Notes under the pieces: model-generated
Seen by the model: the letters and a program-made list of their open reading frames with translations, nothing else
What the model was told of the DNA's origin: nothing
Databases searched by the model: none
Assembly (NCBI GenBank): GCA_009774215.1
Contig: VSNH01000014.1
Coordinates: 1-40,065, forward strand
Reading direction: 5' to 3'
Source: Lachnospiraceae bacterium
Lineage (GTDB): Bacteria > Bacillota > Clostridia > Lachnospirales > Lachnospiraceae
DNA length: 40,065 nt
Shown here: piece after piece, positions 33,601 through 40,065 of the stretch
Position numbering within the stretch: the first letter of the stretch is position 1
Layout of the letters: every line of letters begins with the position of its first letter
Program-made: the position numbers and the translations under genes

Positions 33601-36207
33601 TTAATGATTCTCCCTCTTATCTTGTCTAATTATCGTATCTCTATATATTTTCATACCTACAAGTTCTCTGAAATTTGCTTCCTTGCAATGACTTTTGTCT
33701 ATTATCATTTCTATATATGCCTCTAAATTGAAATATAAAGAAGTTGATTCCAGTTGCGCTCCGTATTTTGCTGCTTCATAATCTTCAAACAGCTCCTGTA
33801 AATCTTTTTTATTTAATTGGTAGTTAATAAAAATTTTTTTTACACTGTGATCGCATAAATCCATTTGAAAAAAATAACGTTCTTCTATATTGAATCCATA
33901 TAATGCTTTTTGATCTTTCCATATTTGCGAAAATCTGTTTGTATATCCCTTTTCATCTGTTTCTCCCTTTTCTATCAACTGTTCCAGCATTGGAACTTCT
34001 TCCCAGTCTTCATTTATAATATTGAAAGTTCTACACTTTCCTTCACACTTTGGAAAATAAAATATCTGATCTCCATATATCTCACTACTGATAAAGCCCC
34101 CCTGCCTATTCCCTATATTATCCAAATTATCGTATTCTTTCTTTTTCAACTTTTTGGTGTTCTCATTGTACATGACAACATTTCCATATAGGTTTGAAAG
34201 ATATAGGTTTCCATTTTCATCTCCATTTATTGTTTGATAATTTTCATCGGCGTCCCCAATAGGTATCAACTCACTTTTTTCTGCAGACATGTCAAATTTA
34301 AAGATACAATTTGATCCGTTTTTTAACAGATAAACCATATTTCCTTTTACATAATGTGACCATCTAAATAGATCGCAATTATTATGACACTGCTGATCAA
34401 TAAACTCGTCAGACAAATATGTTACCTCTTTATTCGATATATCTACTTTGCAAATCACCGAATAACGCCCTGGAAACATATAGATAACATTCCCATATCT
34501 TACGCTCACGTTAAATTTATCATTTGATTGTCTTCTTTCTGATAGTGAAATGGCAGTAAACCGCTCCTCCTCCAAATCATAAATACATATTTCATTTGCA
34601 TTTTCAGGAACTAAAATAATGCTATTTTCTACTTTGAATAGATTACTATATAGGCCTTCAATTTCATTGGGACACAATATTTTTTTATCAAAACTGATTT
34701 TCCCTTTCTTAAGATCAAATTTGCATAAGCGGTTATACCAAAATGGCACAAACCAAATATTTTCATTTTCAATATAAAAATTATAGGACCATAAATAATC
34801 TATTTCACATTTTCTGTTATAAAGAATATTTACACATTGTATCATTACAGGAATCCCAGCTTTTCTGCACAACAGTAAAACACTACTCCCATCCCCATAA
34901 TAAGCATCACTCAAAACCACCGCCCGATCCAAATCCGCCGTATCATCATAAATACCCCACCCCTCCGCAACATACCGATCCCGAATCTCCTGATACCCTT
35001 CCCACAGCTGCGGTCTCATACTCTCAATCGTCGCCTGTATCAGCGGGTGCGGTCTCCACAGCAGCGCAACCTCATCCCTGTTTTCCTTAAAAATCTCAAA
35101 CACAGACTCCATCTTCCGCAGCATCTTCTCACTGTGCTGCAATAGCGCACTCACACTCGTATTATAAAAGACAATCTTCTTCCAGCTCCCGTCCGGCTTT
35201 TCAATCACCCTCAGCCACTCCGCCGGAATCTCCAAATCTTCTTTCCTGGTATTTAACACCTTGTCAATCTTCGGCGAGCCCGTCCCCAGAAACTTCTTCT
35301 CCAGGGACTTCCTGTCCACATGCTCCCCGGACAGCCCCATTTCCTTTGCCGCCTTGATATACTCGTTGATATAAATCTGCCGCATATTTTCCGACTGCAC
35401 GATCACCTGATCGGCATAGATCGTTCCCGGCATAAAGCAGAAATGCTTCATGCCGTCGATGGCGGGCTGATTATCCGGCCCAATTTCTCCCAGAATAAAG
35501 TACGGAATATATACCAATTTATCTGTAAAATTTCTCAGATTTTTGGAATAGAAATAGGGATGTACGCTGGTCACATGGTTGCATTCATCATATGGATTGT
35601 GAATATAAATCACATCGGGTCTGCGCGTTTTCAGATCGTACTCGTCATACCGGGTAACCGGCACATACGCCGGATACTGATCCCCCTCGTAGTGTTCTTC
35701 TCTAAAAGTTCCATCCGGGTTCTTATCAAAATAGGGAATCGGAATCACATAGGCATCCGTATTCTCATCAGCGTCCGCCGCCTTCCAGACGCTCTCCAAA
35801 GAATCCCACATAGACGCCTTATAAGGGAGAAACACAACTTCCTTCCTGTCCTCCGGCAGATCGTATTTGATGCTGTTTTGCAAACCTGTCAACTGCTTCT
35901 GAATCTTTTTTGACACTTTCCGGCAAAGGTTTTCATCCGACAAATTCTCACTCATCTGGTAAATGTTTTCACAGTAATCCTCGAGAACGTGAACGAGCGA
36001 CGTATATTTTTCGTCAAGTGTATCTATGTACGTGCCAAGAGCAATCGCGGACTCCTGACACTGAACCAAAGCCTCTGCAGCTCCCTGCGGATTGGAACGG
36101 ACAGTCTTTAAAATGGCATCGTTGGCACGAAGCAGGGTATCCACTGTCTGCAGCATATCCTTTTTCCTGTATCGTTCCACCGCTTCCGCCTTCCTTTCTG
36201 CAAGCAA
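33601..36207 (-). CDS. CDP-glycerol-transferase-like enzyme fused to a predicted beta-propeller
   Basis: The 868-residue protein has three parts: a helical N-terminus (1-120), a GT-B domain resembling CDP-glycerol glycerophosphotransferases (about 122-455; LLWRPHPLIQ with RPHP at 385-388 and SDAYYGDGSSVL at 433-444), and a long repetitive beta region (about 465-790). The last has repeated NIWFVPF, IIYMFPG-like and NGNLYLSNLYGN blades consistent with a Kelch/WD-type propeller. The first 440 codons are GC-rich and the remainder strongly A/T-rich, so the gene appears mosaic. The track start is a TTG at 36207; a GTG at 36180 behind AAGGAAGG, or the ATG at 36156, would also fit. It is first in the long glycan operon. 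Confidence 0.75.
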   Translation of the reverse strand: MLAERKAEAVERYRKKDMLQTVDTLLRANDAILKTVRSNPQGAAEALVQCQESAIALGTYIDTLDEKYTSLVHVLEDYCENIYQMSENLSDENLCRKVSKKIQKQLTGLQNSIKYDLPEDRKEVVFLPYKASMWDSLESVWKAADADENTDAYVIPIPYFDKNPDGTFREEHYEGDQYPAYVPVTRYDEYDLKTRRPDVIYIHNPYDECNHVTSVHPYFYSKNLRNFTDKLVYIPYFILGEIGPDNQPAIDGMKHFCFMPGTIYADQVIVQSENMRQIYINEYIKAAKEMGLSGEHVDRKSLEKKFLGTGSPKIDKVLNTRKEDLEIPAEWLRVIEKPDGSWKKIVFYNTSVSALLQHSEKMLRKMESVFEIFKENRDEVALLWRPHPLIQATIESMRPQLWEGYQEIRDRYVAEGWGIYDDTADLDRAVVLSDAYYGDGSSVLLLCRKAGIPVMIQCVNILYNRKCEIDYLWSYNFYIENENIWFVPFWYNRLCKFDLKKGKISFDKKILCPNEIEGLYSNLFKVENSIILVPENANEICIYDLEEERFTAISLSERRQSNDKFNVSVRYGNVIYMFPGRYSVICKVDISNKEVTYLSDEFIDQQCHNNCDLFRWSHYVKGNMVYLLKNGSNCIFKFDMSAEKSELIPIGDADENYQTINGDENGNLYLSNLYGNVVMYNENTKKLKKKEYDNLDNIGNRQGGFISSEIYGDQIFYFPKCEGKCRTFNIINEDWEEVPMLEQLIEKGETDEKGYTNRFSQIWKDQKALYGFNIEERYFFQMDLCDHSVKKIFINYQLNKKDLQELFEDYEAAKYGAQLESTSLYFNLEAYIEMIIDKSHCKEANFRELVGMKIYRDTIIRQDKRENH

Positions 36208-36274
36208 ATTTCATTCCGCCGTGCAAGCTCGATTCCGCTCCGCTCCATCTCGCTTCGGGCTTTCGCCCTATCAT

Positions 36275-36329
36275 CTCAGGCAAAACTGGAAATATGTCTG
36301 CAAGCAGCCACTTCCTGCCTTTGCCTGAG
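36275..36329 (-). promoter_or_regulatory. Nested stem-loop in the leader of the glycan operon
   Basis: CTCAGGCAAA (36275-36284) pairs with TTTGCCTGAG (36320-36329). Inside it GGAA can pair with TTCC, and the tip is a CTGC-AA-GCAG hairpin. The element lies between the terminator at 36350-36410 and the first gene of the 22-kb operon. A structured leader at this place could recruit an antitermination factor such as a LoaP/RfaH-type NusG paralogue, which is inference. No good promoter is visible between the terminator and the gene. Confidence 0.5.
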
Positions 36330-36349
36330 ACGGCACGGCTCAACGAAAA

Positions 36350-36410
36350 AAATCTGACATAAAATATGTCTTGTCCCAATGATGACAATTCCATACTTTA
36401 TATCAGATTT
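36350..36410 (-). terminator. Long A/T-rich hairpin with T-run, downstream of AAA-ATPase copy 2
   Basis: The arms at 36350-36375 and 36383-36410 pair over about 24 bases with a few mismatches and a seven-base loop. On the minus strand the second arm runs into seven consecutive T residues, as in intrinsic terminators. It lies about 45 bases after the AAA-ATPase stop codon. Its right arm is also one half of the inverted repeat that flanks the AAA-ATPase gene (partner at 38112-38137). Confidence 0.65.
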
Positions 36411-36455
36411 CTCTGCTTCTTTATTACCCTGTGAAACAGGCGTGTCCGGAAATAC

Positions 36456-38048
36456 TTACACTACCGCTTCCACCACAATCTTATCCCCGACTGTGATCGT
36501 CTTTACACCGACTTCTTTCTTTTGGTTAAAGTTAAAACTCAGCATATAGCCTTTATTCTTGTGATAATAATTCAGATAATCCACAAGCTGCTGTTCGCCG
36601 CGCTCGTTGTATTCATCGCCGTGCCAGATCTTTAATTCGACTATGAACTGCTCGCCGAGGTAATCTACTATGACGTCCGTGCGCCGCAAATCTCGTGTTT
36701 CGGCCTCAATATAATAATTTCCCGTGCCGTTGATAATCGGCTTTAAATACAGCAGGAAAAACTTCCGCCCGTACTTCTCCACAAAATTCTCGTCGTTTCT
36801 ACTCCAGATATCTGTGAAATGTTCTGCAAACTTCCGCATCACTGCATCCATGTCAAGTCTGCCATTCCGTACAAATTGGTTTCTGTCGACTTCGCCTTTG
36901 GCATAGATCTCGCTGTGAATTGCTTCTCTTGTCACAAACAGGTTTAAAAGGCGCATCTCAAAAATACGATTGGCTACCGCCACTTGTCCTCCCCTGTTTT
37001 TCAGAAATCCAAACACGACACCGATATTAATCGCCTTTTCATCTCTATTGAAAGGAATACGCCTGCCCTGATACAAAATGCCCTCAATCAAAGTCTCCAG
37101 CTCTTTATAGATATCCAACTGTCGCACCATACTCTCAAAAAGCGGCGTGCTCTCGTCCAAAATTTTTTTGACGGCCTGTTCAATCCCTTCCTTTGTCCAT
37201 GAAGCCTGCAAATCCGCAAATCCGTCCTCACCCGGCAAGTTTTCATCCATATACTTACAGAGCGTCGATACGAATACCGGATAACCGGAAGTGTACGCAT
37301 AAATTTCCTCCGCAATCTGCTGAATATCCATTCCTGTATGATAATCGGCTTCGTATTCGCTTATCATCTGTGCAATCTGCGCAACTGAAAAACTCATCTC
37401 CACCTCAAAGCTTGCCGCGATATTCCAAGGACTGTTATATTGGTGTTCGGATTCCGGACGGATTTTCAATTTCAGATTTTTAATATCATATACCCCCGCA
37501 AGAATAACGGAATGGAACGTCGGCGTCTGATCCCGATCCAGATACGAGCCTCTCAACAGTGCCAAAAACTGAACAAACACTTGATTATTTCCCGCACTGT
37601 CCACCTCGTCAATCATAAGCACAATCGGTCGCGTACTTTTCCGACACATACAGCTCAGGAGCTTAAACATCTCGTCCATCTCTATTTGAGGATTCTGTGC
37701 GATAAAATCCGACGCCATACCATACAGCTTCTGCGCCTCTTCATCCTCACATTGCTCAAGAGCATCACGCAGCATATTTACGAAAGCAAGGGAAAATGTA
37801 TTGCCACTCGTAAATTTTTCATCCGGCATTCTCTGAAAATCCAGAGAAAATACAAAATAATCTTCCGCCAAATACGCAGCCAAAGCCCGCAGGGTGGTAG
37901 TCTTCCCGTACTGTCTGCCCCTATTGATGACAAAGTATTTTTTTCTGTCCACCAGTTTTCTCTTAATTTGCGCCATCCTGTCATCCAATCGCACCATATA
38001 ATGTTCTTCCGGTGTGCACAATCCTTCTGTATTAAAATATCTCGTCAT
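36456..38048 (-). CDS. AAA-ATPase with C-terminal PD-(D/E)XK nuclease domain (copy 2)
   Basis: The 530-residue protein is a close paralogue of the one at 11645-13231 over its whole length, clearly more than half identical by eye. Walker A is GRQYGKTT and Walker B is IVLMIDEVDSAG. The nuclease-like triad is D458, E471 and K473 within RRTDVIVDYLGEQFIVELKIW. All predicted catalytic residues are intact. It has its own promoter (38080-38108), a GGGAGG ribosome site, and a terminator, so it is a single-gene unit between the TnpB-like gene and the glycan operon. A 26-bp inverted repeat brackets it. A defence, addiction or mobile-element role is possible; none is demonstrated. Confidence 0.88.
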   Translation of the reverse strand: MTRYFNTEGLCTPEEHYMVRLDDRMAQIKRKLVDRKKYFVINRGRQYGKTTTLRALAAYLAEDYFVFSLDFQRMPDEKFTSGNTFSLAFVNMLRDALEQCEDEEAQKLYGMASDFIAQNPQIEMDEMFKLLSCMCRKSTRPIVLMIDEVDSAGNNQVFVQFLALLRGSYLDRDQTPTFHSVILAGVYDIKNLKLKIRPESEHQYNSPWNIAASFEVEMSFSVAQIAQMISEYEADYHTGMDIQQIAEEIYAYTSGYPVFVSTLCKYMDENLPGEDGFADLQASWTKEGIEQAVKKILDESTPLFESMVRQLDIYKELETLIEGILYQGRRIPFNRDEKAINIGVVFGFLKNRGGQVAVANRIFEMRLLNLFVTREAIHSEIYAKGEVDRNQFVRNGRLDMDAVMRKFAEHFTDIWSRNDENFVEKYGRKFFLLYLKPIINGTGNYYIEAETRDLRRTDVIVDYLGEQFIVELKIWHGDEYNERGEQQLVDYLNYYHKNKGYMLSFNFNQKKEVGVKTITVGDKIVVEAVV

Positions 38049-38079
38049 GCCCTTTACCTCCCGCGTTTCCTATAACGAT

Positions 38080-38108
38080 ATTCTAATATTTTTTCCACGA
38101 AATGTAAA
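38080..38108 (-). promoter_or_regulatory. Promoter of AAA-ATPase copy 2
   Basis: On the minus strand TTTACA (38103-38108) and TAGAAT (38080-38085) are 17 bases apart, and GGGAGG follows close before the ATG at 38048. The layout matches the proximal promoter of copy 1. The inverted-repeat arm at 38112-38137, which itself contains TTGACA, lies immediately upstream and could be an operator. Confidence 0.65.
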
Positions 38109-38111
38109 GAC

Positions 38112-38137
38112 ATCTGATATAAAGTATGAAATTGTCA
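38112..38137. repeat. 26-bp inverted repeat arm, partner at 36383-36408
   Basis: Read in reverse complement, this arm matches 36383-36408 at 25 of 26 positions. The two arms lie in opposite orientation and enclose the AAA-ATPase copy 2 gene with its promoter, a segment of 1,755 bases. At the left the arm is also part of a terminator hairpin; at the right no second arm is seen. They could be terminal repeats of a small mobile unit, recombination sites, or paired binding sites. No target duplication is evident. Confidence 0.75.
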
Positions 38138-38159
38138 AAGTGCATTTTCTCAAAAGATC

Positions 38160-38593
38160 ATCATAAGAATTAGCCGGGCGTTTCCGCCTGCGTCTTATAG
38201 CTATATAAGACTGCTTCGCTCCGTGTAGGCCACGGTCCTGGCATATCGGAAAACCGCCGTATGGCAGCTTAGGTAATGCCGTTGGGCGCTGCCTTGCGAC
38301 AGCCATCCCTGCCCGCTGCGCTTTCACGCAGCATATATTTGCAACATGCATTTCTGCGATCCGTCCGCCCTGCGGCGTCATACGGTAAAACCTTCCATTC
38401 GAATGTCCGTAAACATCCCAATATGGGTTCATTCCCAGAACTGCATGAATCAGCCCCTTTGATCTTCGCTGTTTTTATTCCCGCGGGCAGCGAGCCAAGT
38501 GATTGCTTGCAAGCATTTGGCGACTGCCGCGAGGGTCTAATACCCTGCCCCTTGGGGCGTTTCAAGTTTGATGCCCCGCTGCTTGCGGCGGGG
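38160..38593 (-). ncRNA. Hairpin-dense candidate guide/omega-type RNA downstream of the TnpB-like gene
   Basis: The minus strand holds several clean stems overlapping and following the 3' end of the TnpB-like gene. They are CCCCGC/GCGGGG (38574-38593), a long stem at 38482-38531 whose tip is the palindrome TGCTTGCAAGCA (38504-38515), CCGTG-TAGGC-CACGG (38221-38235), GTCTTATA/TATAAGAC (38192-38211) and GGCG-GAAA-CGCC with a GNRA loop (38177-38188). TnpB guide RNAs are encoded in this position and orientation and end at the element boundary, which would be near 38150-38170 here. The reading frame at 38070-38432 does not look like a protein. The exact ends, and whether it is transcribed, are unknown. 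Confidence 0.5.
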
Positions 38594-39940
38594 TATTTGA
38601 CTGGCGCTTTTTGAAACATCTAACGCCTTATAAATGGCCTCAATTCGCCTCGCGCCATTTAGCGCAATGGAAGAGCGAAAGCCGCAGCTGACACAAACAA
38701 ATCCCTCCGCAAGACGTTTCCCTTCTGCTCCACAAGCGGAGCAGATATTTCCCGTCCCTTTGGATGAAATCTCCACAAGGGTAATGCCGTTTGTCTGGCA
38801 TTTCTGTGAAAGTCTCCTGCGGACATATCCCTGCGGGCTTTCGGAAAGTTTCCTGTTTGCCGGTTTATACCCGTGGGTCTTTTTATGGATCGTGACAGGC
38901 TTTGTAATGACGATCATGCCAGGCTTTTCCGCTTCCAGCATTCGATTAATTCCGGCGTTGACATAGGACTCAATCTGTGCCTGTTCCTTTTTCTTCCGAT
39001 GGTCATACTTGATGCCGCCAAGGTTATTCGCCTCTATGTCCGCCGCCTTTTTCCTGTCTCCCTCGGCTATACTCTTTCGGTAGCTGTTTCGCATTCTGCC
39101 CCGTTCCCGGTTTTTCTCCATCAGCCGTTCGCTTTTGGCGGATGCCAGCTCCCCCAGTCCTTCCCCATATATGTTCCCGGAAGACAGCGTGCACATATCG
39201 CGGTATCCGAGATGGACAAAAATGGTATTTTGGTAATCCTCATGCCGCCGCATCTTCCTATTGACCGGAAGCGCAATTGCCGCATCGCTTTGTCTGATAC
39301 AGATGCGGAGCTGTCTGTCGCATGTCCTGTCATCTTTCAGAGGAAGCCGTATTCTCTTTCTGGGCACTCTCGATACGAGGCAGAGCGCACCGTCCCTGTA
39401 GGAATAGCCTCCCGGCGATACGCAGAAGCTGTCTGCTCTGCCCGACGGCGCAGGCTTGACCAGATATCTTCTGGTAAGTCTCCGCAGGAGATGATTCAGG
39501 CGTTTCGTGTCAATCGCAAGTCCCGCCGTCTTCTCCGGCATCGGATACTCTACTCTGTTTAAGATGGCAGCGTATACAGGATCGAGCCGTAAAACCGTCC
39601 GCAGATACAGTCTGTCTTCATCACTCAGATTTTCATTGGCCGAAACGAGGGTGCGTATTTTATTTTTCAACATCCCCCACATGCCCTTGATGTCCGTAAC
39701 CGCATCCCGCACCGCAAGTTCGTAGTATACAGAAGGCAGGCCAAGCTGCTCCCGCAGTCCACAATGCCGCATTTGGGTCATAATGTCATAAATGGAGGCC
39801 AGAAGCCCGAGGCTCGCAATTCCGGAATACCGCTCGTAAACGCTGTGTTTCACCTTCGCATAATCTTCCGCGATTCCTCTAAGAAAATCCATGGTTTCCT
39901 GCGGGAGCGTTTCCGTGTACTGCCAGGCTATCTTCGTCAT
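38537..39940 (-). CDS. TnpB/OrfB-like protein with apparently dead RuvC site
   Basis: The protein has 467 residues from the ATG at 39940, which has AAGGA seven bases upstream; the frame is open to an ATG at 40006. A helical N-terminal half leads to a TnpB-like RuvC region and a C-terminal zinc ribbon (C400-x2-C403, C416-x2-C419, CSACG...CVSCG). At the three acidic catalytic positions I read H243 (FVHLGYRD, where GIDLG is usual), T346 (MIVITKP, usual I-V-I-E) and A426 (SSIALNGARRI, usual D-x-N-A-A). The frame is intact despite this, as in RNA-guided repressors derived from TnpB (TldR). No tnpA is seen. A decayed transposase is the alternative. The basic tail overlaps the structured RNA. Confidence 0.75.
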   Translation of the reverse strand: MTKIAWQYTETLPQETMDFLRGIAEDYAKVKHSVYERYSGIASLGLLASIYDIMTQMRHCGLREQLGLPSVYYELAVRDAVTDIKGMWGMLKNKIRTLVSANENLSDEDRLYLRTVLRLDPVYAAILNRVEYPMPEKTAGLAIDTKRLNHLLRRLTRRYLVKPAPSGRADSFCVSPGGYSYRDGALCLVSRVPRKRIRLPLKDDRTCDRQLRICIRQSDAAIALPVNRKMRRHEDYQNTIFVHLGYRDMCTLSSGNIYGEGLGELASAKSERLMEKNRERGRMRNSYRKSIAEGDRKKAADIEANNLGGIKYDHRKKKEQAQIESYVNAGINRMLEAEKPGMIVITKPVTIHKKTHGYKPANRKLSESPQGYVRRRLSQKCQTNGITLVEISSKGTGNICSACGAEGKRLAEGFVCVSCGFRSSIALNGARRIEAIYKALDVSKSASQIPRRKQRGIKLETPQGAGY

Positions 39941-40040
39941 GCGGTTGTCCTTCTGCATATCCTCCACCATATCCGGCAGTCTGTCATCACATCCGCTACA
40001 TTCCATGCCGCGAAGGGTACGGCCCCTGACCGTCTGCTGT

Positions 40041-40065
40041 TTCGCAGAACTGTATATTCTGCGAA
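40041..40065. repeat. Perfect 9-bp inverted repeat at the window edge
   Basis: TTCGCAGAA (40041-40049) and TTCTGCGAA (40057-40065) flank a seven-base loop, upstream of the TnpB-like gene. IS200/IS605 elements carry such hairpins at their left end; an operator or the end of an upstream structure is equally possible, because the window stops here. Confidence 0.5.

Noticed and set aside
36014..36394. 126-codon minus-strand frame overlapping the start of the propeller-fusion gene
   Set aside because: It begins inside the terminator hairpin, shares no fold with a known family, and overlaps the first codons of a better-supported gene in another frame.
38070..38432. 120-codon open frame on the minus strand beside the AAA-ATPase gene
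   Set aside because: It lies wholly within the hairpin-dense region, its translation has no recognisable fold and is rich in Arg and Cys from stem sequences, and it covers the ATPase promoter.

Overview
The window looks like a chromosomal stretch of a Clostridia member, most likely a Lachnospiraceae-type gut Firmicute. The basis is Gram-positive Shine-Dalgarno sites (AGGAGG/GGAGA types), frequent GTG and TTG starts, GC-rich housekeeping-style flanks, AAA-ATPase/PD-(D/E)XK genes of the kind common in that group, and the absence of Gram-negative LPS export genes. This placement is inference. Every convincing gene lies on the minus strand, so transcription runs from right to left. I saw no tRNA, rRNA or CRISPR array.

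Region A (about 40.0 to 38.1 kb) holds a TnpB/OrfB-like gene with an intact C-terminal zinc ribbon. All three RuvC acidic positions appear to be replaced (H, T, A). It is followed by about 430 bases dense in hairpins, in the position where TnpB guide RNAs are encoded. Region B (38.1 to 36.2 kb) is an AAA-ATPase with a C-terminal PD-(D/E)XK nuclease domain. It has its own promoter, a long A/T-rich hairpin terminator, and a 26-bp inverted repeat flanking the gene.

Region C (36.2 to 13.5 kb) is one tight, apparently co-transcribed glycan locus. It opens with a CDP-glycerol-transferase-like enzyme fused to a predicted beta-propeller and a GT4-like transferase. A 3-amino-3,6-dideoxyhexose module follows: DegT aminotransferase, 3,4-ketoisomerase, ankyrin-containing N-formyltransferase and a frameshifted hexapeptide acyltransferase. 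After that come GT92, two radical SAM enzymes, an O-acetyltransferase, a WbsX-like protein, a DUF268 protein, a GT11 fucosyltransferase-like enzyme, a methyltransferase, an AsnB-like amidotransferase without its N-terminal cysteine, GT4, GT2 and DUF4422 proteins. Eleven of these carry the same small Rossmann module at one end, with a Y/W/F-G-x-G-x-x-G type motif. No protein in region C has obvious membrane segments. DNA from about 14.64 to 34.88 kb is clearly more A/T-rich than both sides. The right edge falls inside the propeller-fusion gene, which suggests an exchanged cassette.

Region D (13.5 to 0.17 kb) starts with two promoters and a second AAA-ATPase/PD-(D/E)XK paralogue. Next are pseudaminic-acid-type genes (PseF-like cytidylyltransferase, PseI-like synthase), an ATP-grasp enzyme with three in-frame 93-bp repeats, and a GT52-like transferase. 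The membrane side follows: an ABC exporter/flippase, GtrA, an acyltransferase-3 protein, a GNAT acetyltransferase and a large polytopic GT-C-like protein. At the left edge a ladder of 15-bp palindromic repeats overlaps a promoter that reads out of the window.

Taken together, the genes look like a surface or protein glycosylation island. Region C would build and decorate a glycan in the cytoplasm. Region D would supply an activated nonulosonic acid, its transferase and membrane steps. The points most worth following are the nuclease-dead TnpB with its structured RNA, the kinship between that RNA region and the repeat inside the ATP-grasp gene, and the shared Rossmann module.
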